Source: Dermatemys mawii
Taxonomy: Eukaryota > Chordata > Testudines > Dermatemydidae
Direction: 5' to 3'
NCBI GenBank assembly: GCA_007922305.1
Contig: ML677334.1
Coordinates: forward strand, 21,033,626-21,097,625
Length of the DNA: 64,000 nucleotides
Below are positions 11,560 to 22,870 of this stretch, piece after piece. Under the pieces are notes generated by a model. It was not told the DNA's origin. It worked only from the letters and a program-made list of their open reading frames with translations, and ran no database searches. Positions within the stretch are counted from its first letter, which is position 1. Each line of letters begins with the position of its first letter. The position numbers and the translations under genes are program-made.

Positions 11560-12450
11560 AATCATGGTGATTTCCTCTCCTCTCCCATTGGTACTGGGCT
11601 ACATATTGGAATTTAAGAAATCGGGCCTCTCCAGGAGTTCGGTCAAAGTACATCTCACAGCTTTTACAGCATTCCATCCAAGATGGATGAGTTCTCAATT
11701 TTCGCTCACCCAATCACAAGCATTTTCACAAGGGCCTTTGTAACATCTACCCCAAAATACGAACCCCTAGTCCATGACGGTATGTCAGTCTGGTGTTAAG
11801 GCCTTACAGGACCCCCATTTAAACCACTACCAAAATGTTCACTACTCTATCTTTTGATGAAGGTGACCTTCCTCATCACCATCATGTGCCCTTAGTGGGT
11901 AGGGAACTGAGAGCCTTCACAGCGCGTGCGCGCGCGCACACACACACACACACCTACAACATTCTTCAAAAATAAGGTTACCTTAAGACTGCATCCCAAG
12001 TTCTTAGGTAAGGTTGTCTCCTCATTCCATCTGAATCAGCCCATTCATCTCCCATCATTCTTCTCAAATCCCTATAGGAATAAACAAGAACCAGCACTCC
12101 ATACCCTGTTCATCTGAAGGGTCTAGCCTTTTACACTGAGAGAACAGAGACTTTCAGAAAGTCACCAAAATTATTCCTTTCCAGCACAGCATGATCAAAA
12201 GAAGATGCCATAGTTAGACAGAGGTTATATACATGGATCTCTGAGTGCATTAACTTTTGTTATCAGCAACAACACTGCAGCAGTACAGCTGGTGCCACTG
12301 TAAGGTCCATAGTGTAGACGTAGCCTAAAACGCATATTGCACCAGAGCTCTGTCTGCTTTGATAGTCTTCCTTAGCAATGTCCTCACTATGGACATCTGC
12401 AAAGCAGCAAATTGGGCATCAGCACACACTTTCACACAACACTATGCCAT
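11560..12450 (+). pseudogene. DIRS tyrosine recombinase relic
   Basis: Recognisable blocks are FSIFAHPITS near 11696-11726, LTGPPFKPLPKCSLLYL near 11803-11855, and the C-terminal MDICKAANWAS near 12389-12421 followed by HYA (12440-12448), the last holding the expected catalytic tyrosine. Between them lie stops and a foreign stretch at about 12260-12340 that ends TAGTGTAGACGTAGCC and looks like part of a small transposon. The enzyme is not functional. Confidence 0.6.
11926..11952. repeat. (GC)n/(AC)n microsatellite
   Basis: Alternating GCGCGTGCGCGCGC runs into ACACACAC. Such alternating purine-pyrimidine tracts can adopt Z-DNA. Confidence 0.9.
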
Positions 12451-12454
12451 AGAG

Positions 12455-12830
12455 CAGTGGTTCTCAAACTTTATTTTTCCACGGACCACTTGAAAACTTC
12501 TGAGGGTCTCAGCAGACCACTTAAAGATCTTTCCAAGTGTTGCTTGTACCATAACTAACAATTGTAAAGTGTTTTGGATAAAAGTATTATATACATATAT
12601 ATATAAAATTAATAATAGTTTCCTTTTTTTGTTCTACGAATAAAAGCAGACAACTCATATTTTCATATCAGTCGTTTTATCTTTCTAATGTGATGGATGT
12701 GCCCTCTCTCCCCCACCATGGCAGCTCCCAAGCTGGGGCTGGGAAGGAGGTTGCGGGGAGGTTTCTCCCCGGCAACTGCAACCCTGGAGCTGGGGAAAGT
12801 TACAAGTGCAGTGGTGCTACCTCACCTCAA
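12455..12830. mobile_element. hAT-like element fragment inside the DIRS 3' region
   Basis: It begins CAGTGGTTCTCAAACTTTAT straight after the recombinase end and includes a CGGACCACTTGAAAACTTCT block seen in related reptile hAT copies. An AT-rich part with TATATATATA (about 12593-12606) follows. DIRS-like sequence resumes at about 12820-12900. The right terminus and target duplication are not clear. Confidence 0.45.
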
Positions 12831-12934
12831 ATGGAGCACCCTCAGGGACAGCCACCTTGAAGAACCTCAGTTACTGTACAAGGTGAGTAACCTCTTCCCT
12901 GCACCTGTAGAAAACACCTAGAGCAGTGAGCGTT

Positions 12935-14188
12935 GTGTCTCATATGTAGGCTTGGAAAATTAGATTTTTATCAGCAAATGCCAGTAAACATTGATTTCAC
13001 CATACTCTCACAGTCTGACAAAAAAAATTCCATTGATAACAACTGACATTTACATTTATAGGCAAAGTAAAAAAAAATGCTGCTTGAGCACATATTACAG
13101 TTTGAATTAATGATATTTACTTTCTATATTTTGGTATGTGATATTGACAATTTGTGTTTTAATGCTTTTTAACCTCTCAAATCCCAATGGCTATTGTCAT
13201 TAAATAATTATTGTCTGGCTCACCTGCCCCATAAAATGTAAATAGATAAAAAATCAGGGGGGAAATGCTTAAAAATAAACATTGATATTATCTGTCAAGA
13301 TTCTCAATAAAAAATTGAATATTGCTAAACCCAGTCATACTCCACTTACATCTATCTAGTGGATTCAGATTTCAGCACTGTAAATGAGAACTTTGTACAG
13401 CTCCTCATACACGTGAAGAACAGCAACAACTATCCCCAGTCCATATATTAAAATCAGAGCTGGTCAGGATAGTCTTGTACGTTGTCTTGTAGCTTGTACA
13501 TTGCAATAAATTGCTTCTGAAAAGTTCGAATAATTTCTGCAAAATGCAGTTATTGAATTTCCAGTTCTCTCTTTTCACCATGTTTCATTATCTCAGGCAC
13601 ATTAATGATGGCATCACTTATGTACACGCACAGTTTAGCCGGGAAGGGTAAAGTCAGACCACTAGCACCATCCATAGTAGACGCCACGTCCACGTACGAG
13701 TCAGGGATTTGAGGAACATTTCAACCAATCTGACCTTTTGTGTTTATGCGGCTGTGCCCTTCTATTTATATGAGACCTAAACCTACGTTTTTCTCTCTCC
13801 ACTGCCAGTAACGAAACAATATTTAAACAACTTGGCACTTCTGCTCGTGGCCCACCGTAGTGAAAGTCACAGAACTTAGTCTATTTTGCTCTGGCGCGGG
13901 GGAAAGCAGGAAGCTGGGGACTAAGTAGTCCCTTTGAACACAGAGGATGTGGGAGAGGCTGTTATCTGCATCATGCTGTGACTGGACAAGAGTGTAGCTG
14001 AAAAGACATTTTCTTTATTCTAAGAGAAAGGGGGAAATGAGTATGGTAGCATGATGCCCATTACACTTGAAGAGAGTGAAAGGAGTAGAGTGAGAGTTGC
14101 AGCAGGGAAGAACAGGGTCACAGACTAGGATGCTGCTTCACTAGGTGCTGTACAAATACAGAACAAAAAGACAAGTCCTTCTTACAAA
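12935..14188. other. Intergenic sequence with a SINE-tail fragment
   Basis: No gene seen. Near 14130-14180 the string AGGTGCTGTACAAATACAGA matches the 3' part of common turtle SINEs. Confidence 0.5.
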
Positions 14189-14575
14189 CCTTAGGCTGCA
14201 TCTACACTACACACCACTGGCGCCATTGTAAAGGGTACACGCAACCACACGCCACACTGAAAAACAGGCCGTGTCCACACGGTGGAGTGTAGCAACGTGT
14301 CAGTGAAAGGCTCTGGCTGGGAGGAGGCAGCAAAGGAAGTGTGTCTCTGTGCGGTGGGGGAAGGCGCCTGCAGTGGAAGCCTCCTGTAGTGGGGAAGGGC
14401 CTCAGGAGCTGCTTTAATGGGGAAAGGCTCCAGCAGTGGGGAGCTGGGTGGAGCCCTTCCCTGCTGCCCAAGTCTTGCCTAGCAGCTGGGAAATGTTCCA
14501 GCAGCTGAGAGGGAGCAAAGACACTATGTGGCTAACAATAGCAGTGTAGATAGGAAGGCAGGGCTTGGACAAGTA
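14189..14575. mobile_element. Small GC-rich transposon with 'CTACACT' ends
   Basis: Starts GGCTGCATCTACACTACACA and ends GCAGTGTAGATAG. The interior repeats a CAGTGGGGA...GGCTCC theme at about 14340-14460. The inverted CTACACT/AGTGTAG termini are shared with the foldback element at 5833. No open frame with a domain is present. Confidence 0.55.
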
Positions 14576-14590
14576 GAGAGCCATGCAGAG

Positions 14591-14995
14591 CAGTGGTTCT
14601 CAACCAGGGGTACATGTGCCCTGGTGGTACGCAGAGGTCGTCTTGGGATACGTCAACTCGTCAAGATATTTGCTTAGTTTTGCAACAGGTTACATAAAAA
14701 GCACTAGCGAAGGCAGTCCAAGCTAAAATGTCGTACAGTGACTTGTTTCTATTTCTCTAGATACTATACACTGAAATGGAAGTACAATATTTATATTCCA
14801 ATTGATTTCTTTTATAATTGTATGATAAACATGAGCACGTGAGCAATTTTTTCAGCAATTGTGTGCTGGGACACTTGTATGTTTATATCTGATTTTGTAA
14901 CCAAGGAGATTTTAAGTGAAGTGAAACTTGGGATGTGCAAAGCAAATCAGACTCCTGAAAGGGGTACAGTAGTCTGAAATGACTGAGAACCACTA
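14591..14995. mobile_element. Non-autonomous hAT-like element
   Basis: Left end CAGTGGTTCTCAACC, right end CTGAGAACCACTA. Flanking octamers ATGCAGAG and GTGTAGAA match at five of eight positions, and all three differences are transitions, as expected of an old target duplication. Length is 405 bases; no transposase. Confidence 0.75.
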
Positions 14996-16239
14996 GTGTA
15001 GAAGATGCCCATTGGTACATATTCACACCATTCAGGCATGTCTGTAATCTGCTTGTGCGTACTCAGGCACCTGCTGGGGGGCGGGGGGACTACTTGAGTA
15101 CACACTCTGCACACCACTGAAAGAAGCGTGCAGCATAGACATAGCTTTAGTATAAGCCACAAGAGCACCCGTGACATAGAAGAGGAAGATAGCATGGAGG
15201 GATATTTTGAATACTAAGAACTACTACAGCATAGTCAGAACTGGTCAGGATTTTTTGTTCTTTGTCCTTTTTTACAAAAAAATGAAAGTTGTTCTTGTTC
15301 ATGTTCATTGAAATATTTCTTGGAAATTTTTCAGGTTTTTGTGAAAAGCAGCAAAAACTTTTGTTTCTGACATCACTGACATTTACACAAAAAAAAAAAA
15401 GTTTTGATGGGAAAAAAAAGTCAGTCAGCCCTAGTAATAATGCATTTCATGCAAAAAAAAAAACGGTCATCTTTACTTGGAAAGCCTATGTCGCCTTCTG
15501 TCTAGAGACCATTTGACTTTAGTTAGTTGCGAAGTGGAGGGAGCGTGACACAACGAGTTGTGAGAGAAACCAACAGTGCTAAGCTTCGTAATTTGGAGTT
15601 GGTTCTTGGACAGACAATCTAAGCAGTCTAGCTTAATTTTAAGAATGCTCATATCCCCCTTATTTTAATGGAACTACTCATCTACTTAAATTTAAATACA
15701 TGCAGAAGTGGAAGCAGGGCTGTAGTTGCAAACATATGGGCTATACTGGAGACAATATTGTTTATGTATTTGATCATATGCTACATTAAATGTGTATTTG
15801 TGTATCTTTTTCTCCCAGGTAGCTTTGAAGCTTCTATTTTAATTTTAAAGTTATCGTTTTTTCCTCTAACCTTTACTTATTGTTCCTCCTCTAAAATTGC
15901 ATAATTTGGAATTGTATGGAAAGAATGGAAAATACCATGCATGAGCATTATACTATGAGTTGTAAATGACCAGGTATGACCAGGACTTGGTCAATTTTCA
16001 GAGAAATCAGCACCATGCTAGTTAAAAAATACCCTAACATGAAATCTGTTTCCATGTGAAAAAACTAGTTTTCAAATTCAGAGAAATAGAACTATAATAA
16101 TGCCAAAATGAGGCCTTTCAACTCAGAACCTTAAAATGCTTACCGGGGTGAACTCCTGGCCTCCTGGAAGTCAATGACAAAACTCCCATGTGTTTATCAA
16201 TTAAAAGAGACAGCTCTCCATGTCAGCATTATTGGCTTC
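14996..16239. other. Intergenic sequence
   Basis: AT-rich with several A and T runs; no gene seen. Confidence 0.5.
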
Positions 16240-16375
16240 ATTTTATAGAAGTATCACTTGAGAAGTTGAGTGACCCATCCAAGGTCACGTGGTGAATCAG
16301 TGTCAGAGTTAGGGATAGAACTGAGAAATGCACATTCCCAGTTCTAACCACTAGACATACACCTTCCTAAGTCTC
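16240..16375 (+). mobile_element. MIR-like SINE relic
   Basis: ATTTTATAGAAGTATCACTT, then GTGACCCATCCAAGGTCACG, GTCAGAGTTAGGGATAGAAC and CAGTTCTAACCACTAGAC follow the MIR core and 3' part in order. Confidence 0.65.
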
Positions 16376-16719
16376 CCATAAGCAGAAAACCATGTCAAAT
16401 ATCTGATATAAACCCAGTCGTTTTTCTTATCCTGTGAAAATGAGCATGTGGATTTGAAAATCACCTTCTTAGACTGCAGTTTTCCCAATGCCACCAGGAT
16501 TAGAGTGGCACTATAGTAGATCAAGAAATGTTTTTATTATCTTAAGCCTTAATATTTTGCTTTCAAGAAAGGTATTCATTTGAAAAACATGCTTCAGATC
16601 CTCAAACAGCCTTTCTAATCTTGTGGCCAGTTCATGCTAAACAGGTTATATATTTTATTATAATGATAAATATGTATCCACTGCAAATAAATAAATAAAC
16701 AAATAAAAGGTGTATTTTT

Positions 16720-17062
16720 AATTCTGGTTAGCTAGCCTATGCTAGCCAATTCTGGTTAAAATAGCAGTTAATAGTTAACATGGATTAGGAACTCAAGTTA
16801 AAGCAGTAAAGTAGTCAAGGGTAGGTATGAGTAAATGGAATTTAATTGCTTCTCATTTGGAGCATATGGAGTTTATACTGGTTTACCCACTTCTATTTTT
16901 ACTACTCCACCATTGAGTTAAAGCCTATAGGAGCCCCTCAGGTTGAGCTTGAGTTAACAGCTGAGTTGCCATATCTTCAGTGCTGTTTTAATCCAAGTTA
17001 GCTAACATGGGTTAGCTAGCCTGAGTTAAGAGCACACCCTTTTTGGCAGTGTAGACACCCCA
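16720..17062. mobile_element. Reptile repeat with GTTAGCTAGCC units in both orientations
   Basis: GGTTAGCTAGCCTATGCTAGCC near 16728 and GGGTTAGCTAGCCTGAGTTAAG near 17010, with a terminal GGCAGTGTAGACACCCC at the right. The terminal motif is like those of the other GTGTAGAC elements here. Boundaries are approximate. Confidence 0.45.
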
Positions 17063-17628
17063 GGAGAGCTCCATATGACTCCTATAACTGATCTGAAGTC
17101 ATAAAATGAAGATTTAGTTTTTTTAAAAAAAGTTGTTTTAAGATTATATTTACTACTAAGTGACACTCTGGATATGACAATCAGACATGCACACCAATAT
17201 GGTCAGCCTCTACTGATCACATAGTAGTAAATATTCATCTGGAAATGAGCTCGCTGTGTGCTGCTTGCTGTCAGGGTGTTGCCTGAATTCATACATATAC
17301 ACACAACATTTCCCATCAACAAGGTCTAAGATGAAGCATGCATGCCAAGATTGTACTAGCTGGGTTAAGCAGTTTGTTCCCTTTTTATCTGGGCTTATAC
17401 TACTATGAGTGAATCTCGCTAAATGACTCTTAGGTTCCTCCCCTTTGAAAAGTGGGTTATTTTTTTTTTTTTTTAATTTTTGTGGCTGGTGGCCAATTTG
17501 TACTTTAACATCCTTCCTGCTCTTTATCAAGCCGCTTAGGGTGGGGAGGGGAGAGGGAGGCAGTTCAGCTACAGTCCCCAAGTAACTGAACTTCCTTGCT
17601 GTTAAATGTTAAAAAGGTTGGAATACTA

Positions 17629-17790
17629 ACCTTCAGGTCCCGTTTCCTAGCTTCTTTCAGTGCTGAGGTTTGCTTTGGTTTTCTTTTTAATAAGCCTACA
17701 TCTTTCTTGAGCTGTGGGGCTGATCTGGGTTTTTTGGCCATGCCAGTGTTTCTTGTAAAACTCTTTAATGCACTAATCACTGATGAATGA
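17629..17790 (-). pseudogene. Lys/Arg-rich coding-like stretch, unidentified
   Basis: The minus strand reads without a stop from about 17790, includes GMAKKPRSAPQLKKDVGLLK and then RKPKQTSALKEARKRDLK, and meets a possible donor AAG|GTTAGT at 17629. Codon use looks protein-like and the composition recalls a nucleolar protein tail. I see no partner exon and recognise no family. A retrocopy fragment or chance purine-rich sequence is as likely as a real exon. Confidence 0.2.
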
Positions 17791-18282
17791 TTTCAACCTT
17801 GACTCCAGCTTCACAAAGGTTTTATTCCTTTTGTCGCAGGAAAGTGCTTTGTGTTTTGAAAAGGTAACATGGTGTAAGAGAATAGGGTAGAAGACGGAAA
17901 GTCATTTTATGTTTGGAAGCCAAACTGTGCCATTTGGACCCCAGCCTGGGTTGGGGCAAAGTTCAGCTTGCCCCTTGAGGAAGCTATACTGTCCTTTAAG
18001 GTAGAGCAGCCTGTTCCTGCCCTGCAACCAGCCCACTCTGAGGATAATGGGGGAGCGCAGAACCATGGTCCCACCTGCTCCCCACAGCATTTGAGGTGAT
18101 CTGCATCCCCAGGACTGCATTGCAGTAGTGTCTGTGGTGTGCTGGAGCAGAGAAACCATGCAAGAGTCCACATCCCGTATGGGGCAGGAGGCGAGAGTTT
18201 TGGGTGAATAACTTTATAGATAGTAGTTGGAGATTGGCTTGTGCCCTGAAGCACAAGGATTTGCATTAGTTGCTCATTTTTA

Positions 18283-18490
18283 TCCTATTTAACTATGGAT
18301 ATTCTCATTATCCTTTTAAATGTCTAGACCATTTTTATTCTACTAAACTGTTGGCCTCATTAATACCTTGTGGCAATGAGTTCCACAGATTAATATAAAC
18401 AACTCTTTCCATTTAGCATTGTCTTCCTTTATATATGTATTCCATACAGCCTGTTCTGAGTATTACCATGAGATACATGAAGAGTAACCA
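18283..18490 (-). mobile_element. Diverged CR1 fragment
   Basis: GTGGCAATGAGTTCCACAGA near 18370 is the conserved 'GGCAA.GAGTTCCACAG' block of the CR1 terminal region on this orientation. The rest is weak. Confidence 0.5.
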
Positions 18491-18814
18491 TAATTAGTAG
18501 TATTAATTTATCATTAATAAACATGTTGTTTACTTTGGGGCAGAGTCCAGATGATCTAGCCAGCACTAGATAACCTAATCTGTCTTTTCCAATTTAGGCC
18601 AAGTCCTCAGGTGGTGTAAATCAGGAAGACTGCTTTAAAGCAACTCAGGATCTGGCCCAAAGTCTCTAATGTGTGCCTGGAACTCTCCGATATGACCTCC
18701 AGGTTCCTGTTTGACTTGTGGATCTTCTGAAAGGTGAAGTATTTTGAAGGCTTTTGTGCTGTCTGTTCCAATCGGGAAAACATCTCTGCAGCTTTTCCTT
18801 ATTATTCTCTAGAC

Positions 18815-19465
18815 CAGGGATCTCCAAACTTTTTTAACCGCGCAACCCCTAATACAAAAATAATTTTGAGCAGGCACCCCCAGGGGGGAAGCCCCGGCCT
18901 AGCCCTGCCCTAGCCCCACCCCATCCATCCACTCCCCCACAACTGCCACCCTCATAACCCCTCCTTGTTGTCCCCTAACTGCCCCCCTGGGCTGGTCCCT
19001 GCTGAGGCGCCCGGTTCCTAGGGCCCATCTCAGCCGCGGCGCCCAGCTCCCGGGGCCGGGTTTCAGCCATGGCACCCGGCGCCAGGTCTCAGCTGCGGCG
19101 CCTGGCTCCTGGGCTGCACGCGCGGCGCGTGGGGCCCAGGCTGCAGCTGCGGCACTTGGCTCCTCCAGCCAGGACTTCCGCGGCTCTTGCAGGGGAGCTG
19201 CCGGGGCAGCCCGGCTCCTCCTGCCTTATTAGAAACCTCCCGGGTTTCCAATAAGACAGGAGGAGCCGGGCTGCCTGGGCAGCTCCTCTTCAAGCGCTGC
19301 GGTGGCCCCAGCAGCATGAGGAGCCATCCAGCTCCTCCTGCCGCCGGGACCGCCACAACTCTTGCAGAGGAGCCGCCCGGCTCCTCCAGCTGCAGGGGCC
19401 CCGCACCCCTGGGAGTGGTCTCGTGCACCCCCGGGGGTGCGCGTACCCCATTTTGAAGACCACTG
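18815..19465. mobile_element. GC-rich hAT-like element with perfect 8-bp target duplication
   Basis: CTCTAGAC lies directly before (18807-18814) and after (19466-19473) the element. Ends are CAGGGATCTCCAAACTTTT and TTTTGAAGACCACTG, an imperfect inverted pair. The interior is strongly GC-rich. It holds an imperfect inverted repeat around CCCGGG (about 19193-19290), whose arms share GCAGCCCGGCTCCTCCTG, and further GGAGCC/GGCTCC units. No transposase. All open frames in it are compositional. Confidence 0.9.
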
Positions 19466-19473
19466 CTCTAGAC

Positions 19474-20309
19474 ATCTCCCCTCTGCCACAGGCAGCAGAA
19501 GAAGAGAACAACAAGAGAGGCTTGGCCACAGAGAGATGTCATCAAAGGAAAGAGAGCGAGAAGACCACAGAAAGGAGCAAGCATGTAACTTCTGAGAGTG
19601 TGCTGCTGGGGAGAGAAATCCTCCGCGTGGGAAAGCAAATTAATGACAAAGCGCATCAGCAATAAGCAATCCTGGGAGATCCCCTCAGCCAAAGGGTTGT
19701 AAGGCTTGTGATATGATGATCATTTACACCCAGATCCTCCAAGGTATTTAGGTGCTGGCCTCTGGCCCATAGGCCCTGATCTAACCACATGTAGCTTGTG
19801 TGGACCAGTATGCCCATTCAGAGTTGCACTGAAATTGGCACCCCATGTGACTGCAGTGGGTCTCCCTACTTATTGTAGGATGCGGGCTTTACGCTTTTTA
19901 AAGTTTTGTTTTTGTTGTGAAGCAGCCAATGAAAAGTACAAAAAGGTGAATGACAGCTTGTGTCTGTTTCCAAACACGGCACACTTCACAGAATGGCTAA
20001 CAGCATTATGGAATTCATCAGTTTTACAACTTGACAAAGCCACTCAAGGAATGCCAGACCTTCATATCACCTAACCCCTCTTCTTTTCCTTCTCCCACCC
20101 CTCTTCTCCCTACTCATGCATGTCTCTTCTTGTTTTACTACTGTTACCTCCCATCTTAAGTCTACCTAGTATTATCTGGTTTTGTATTATCTGATCTTGC
20201 CGCTTTGACACTTCTTTTAGTTCCACAAAATGTACCATACACTGTTTGCTATTAATTTGGAGAAGGTAAAGAAATGCTGGGGAAGAGGGGAGTGATCAAA
20301 ATGTTTTGA
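19474..20309. other. Intergenic sequence
   Basis: No supported gene. A degenerate AGGTATTTAGGTGC repeat phrase near 19740 recurs elsewhere in the window. Confidence 0.5.
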
Positions 20310-20413
20310 GTTGTTTCCTTATAACCATCTAGAACTTCTTGACAATTTTTAGAAAGNNNNNNNNNNGTTGTTTCCTTATAACCATCTAGAACTTCTTGAC
20401 AATTTTTAGAAAG
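20310..20413. other. Assembly gap of 10 N flanked by an identical 47-bp sequence
   Basis: Bases 20310-20356 and 20367-20413 are identical and the N run lies exactly between them. This is the pattern left when overlapping contig ends are scaffolded without being merged, so the true genome probably has one copy. Confidence 0.95.
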
Positions 20414-21099
20414 TACTTGAAATTCAGATCTTTTTGCTGCTAACCCCAAAGACCAATGACTCACTTGCCAAGCTGATTTGAACAGTCTCTTGTTCCTCCA
20501 TAACAATTTCAGTGATAAGAGTAAAACGTTCTCATGCACATTTCATGGAAGCCAGCTCAGAATAAAAAACAGCTTTTCATTTCAGGAAACCTCATTTTTT
20601 CATTTGTAAAATGGAGCAGCAGACACTTCCATTCAGTCAAAAAGAAGTTTGTTTGGCTTTTTTCAAGAAAAAGAGTTAGTTCTTCAGTGTCATGGCAAAT
20701 AAACTGCAGACAATAGCTTTAATGCTTTGAAAATGTAAACACTGTATTATAGTCAGAGCTGGCTGCAATACCTATTATTGTGATTGCACTACCTATTATT
20801 AAGGTTGCTTGACACTTCCCATTATAAGATCCTGTTTTCAGTTGATTATAACTTGCTAAACATTAATTGTTAAGCCTAAAATTTTCCATCCTGATTGTCT
20901 GTCTCAGGCTGAATTCTATGCCCACCACCTCCCCCAGGATTTCAGCCAAAATCATTCAGCTGCTTCCAAGAATGTAGCTAAGAAAGAGTACTTGTTTTCA
21001 TATTAAAAAGTTCAGGTGACCTTTTCTCTGCAGCAGCGACTTGAAATTTGATAGGGGAAAAGGGATGATCTTTATGTCAGGGATGTATGTTTTATCATT
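20414..21099. other. Intergenic sequence
   Basis: Nothing recognised. Confidence 0.5.
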
Positions 21100-21275
21100 G
21101 TAGTGAAAAGCTCCCCCGTTGACTCCGCTTACTCCTCTTGCAGAGCTGGAGTTCCAGAGTCGACGGGAGCGTGTTTGGGGATCGATTTATCACGTCTAGG
21201 CGAGACACAATAAATCGATCCCTGATACGTCGAACACTGCCCACCAGAGCGGCAGGTAGTATAGACGTACCCTCA
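21100..21275. mobile_element. Small transposon with ATCGATTTAT / ATAAATCGAT inverted core
   Basis: GGGATCGATTTATCACGTCT and ACAATAAATCGATCCCTGAT lie inverted around 21180-21225, and the right end TATAGACGTACCC matches the GTAGAC-type termini of other elements here. It is a familiar reptile repeat without coding capacity. Confidence 0.6.
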
Positions 21276-21307
21276 TCAGAGTAGGAAGCTTGTCCCCGCA
21301 GTGCTCT

Positions 21308-21385
21308 GTACACACACGCACGCACACACACACACACGCACACACCACCTGCCTACCTCAGTCAGTCTCTCTCTCTCTCTCCAAA
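21308..21385. repeat. (AC)n and (CT)n microsatellite
   Basis: ACACAC with interspersed ACGC at 21308-21346, then CTCTCTCTCT near 21367-21381 and a second short ACAC run. Confidence 0.9.
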
Positions 21386-22242
21386 CACACACACTGCTGG
21401 GGGTGGGAAGGACTGAGATTTGCTGAGGGTGATTACAACTGGGAGCAAGAGGCGGGAGAGGGGAGAAACAGGTTGGATGAGAGGCTGGGGAGAGGGAACT
21501 AGGGCTAGCTGGGCAAGGAGACTTGCACTCAATGTGAGAAGTGGGAGGTTGGGACTTGGACATTGAGCACAGAGGACTGGCTGGGCATGGAGTCTGAGAC
21601 TGGGATGAGGATCCTGAGGACTGGAGAGGCAGGGATCCAGGGGTGGGCAAGAGACAAGACTGAGACAGGTTGGAGAAGAATGGGGGAGAAGTGACCATGA
21701 CTGTGGGAGAATGGGCAGAAGAGGCTGTGCCCACTAGAGCACCCTCCCGTTCCGAGCCTGGAATGGAACTCAAGATTCCTGACTCTCATCATTCCTCTGC
21801 TGTCAGCAAATAGGGTTGAAACTCGGTGGCAGCTCATCTCCAGCAGATGCTGGAAAGGGATGACAGCCTGCCCTGCTACCAGTCACTCTTAGCTCAAGTG
21901 ACGGAGGTCTGTGCAGTGGATCTAAAGGTGCCATCCCTGCTGCTGATCAGTGTGTGTGTGTCAATATGATGCTACCTGAGGGAATTTCAGGTTTTTTAGA
22001 TTGCTTTTTGTTAAAAACTAGGAAATGATGGATGTTCACACACAATGAGGCAACCTTAATTCTGGCATTTCTGAACTTCTGAGCCCTTGAATTTGCAACC
22101 TTCATCTTGCTCTTTTAATATCGCTTTCATGTGTAATACCATGTATAAAGTAAGAAAAAAAAGCAAATAAGAGATCTGAAACTTGCATGATTAGAGACTT
22201 CCTATGAGAGTTCAAGTTATTGCACTAGCTTTTCAGCAACAA

Positions 22243-22280
22243 AGTGGGTTTGTAAATAATGAGTGGGTTTGTAAATAAGG
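22243..22280. repeat. 19-bp tandem duplication
   Basis: AGTGGGTTTGTAAATAATG is followed by AGTGGGTTTGTAAATAAGG, one difference. Confidence 0.9.
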
Positions 22281-22754
22281 GTTGGTTTGTTTATCAGAAG
22301 GGCTGAACACCCACGTGTTCAGTCAATTGCTGCTATGGGTGCCCAGTGCCTCTGACAGTCAAGCCTTAATTCTCTGTGTAACATCTGAAACCTCACTGGT
22401 ATCCTATCCCTGCTACTTTTTCCTAATTAAGCACTGTAGAGTTTCATGCACTTGTGCCTGAATTTCTCCTCACCCCCACCCCTCAGCTGCAGCTGTTGAT
22501 TTAATCTGTCTCTTCAGTATTTCTTAGACCAGGGCTTCCCATTCTTTTGGGGCAACTGTGTCCATTCCTCTCACCAAGGTCCTGATGCTGCACTAATTTA
22601 AAGCAAGCAGGTCTCTTCACCTGTGCAGGTTCCTGACTGCAGGCAGTGGGGTTCCCTGTGACTGCCTGGCACTTACTGTAGGAAGCTTGTCATAGATCCT
22701 TAAAGGTAGACAGATGCCTAACTCCCATGTTAGGCACCTAAATACCTTAGAAGA

Positions 22755-22870
22755 TCTGGGCCCTTATACTTAAGGCACTGGATTAGGATTCAGGAAATGG
22801 AGGCTTTATTTACAGCTCTGCTCCAGGTTCCCTGTATGGCCTTTGGCTAGTCACAGCGAACTAAATCCCC
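22755..22870 (+). mobile_element. tRNA-derived SINE relic
   Basis: TTAAGGCACTGGATTAGGAT, then CAGGAAATGGAGGC and TTGGCTAGTCACAG follow the tRNA-like head of cryptodiran SINEs. The B box is degraded. Confidence 0.5.

Larger units (their letters stand above)
9430..12930 (+). mobile_element. Decayed DIRS-type tyrosine-recombinase retrotransposon, interrupted by hAT elements
   Basis: Three broken coding segments occur in the order expected of a DIRS element: a Ser/Pro-rich gag-like region with a C..C motif (about 9900-10650), a reverse transcriptase/RNase H end with a VDLFAT motif (about 10885-11420), and a tyrosine recombinase (about 11560-12450). The extreme 3' part, with CTGTACAAGGTGAGTAAC (12874-12892), resumes after a second insertion. 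Frames are shifted and carry stops, so the copy is dead. DIRS elements make a circular intermediate and integrate by recombinase rather than integrase. They are known in turtles and lizards and absent from typical bird genomes, which supports the organism call. Confidence 0.65.

Noticed and set aside
11926..11952. Z-DNA-type regulatory element
   Set aside because: An alternating GC/AC microsatellite within a dead retrotransposon; no sign of a nearby gene to regulate.
19063..19595. Several 60-121 codon frames on both strands
   Set aside because: They come from the GC-rich interior of the hAT element at 18815-19465.
21276..21773. 165-codon minus-strand open frame
   Set aside because: Ser/Pro low complexity, covers a microsatellite, no domain.
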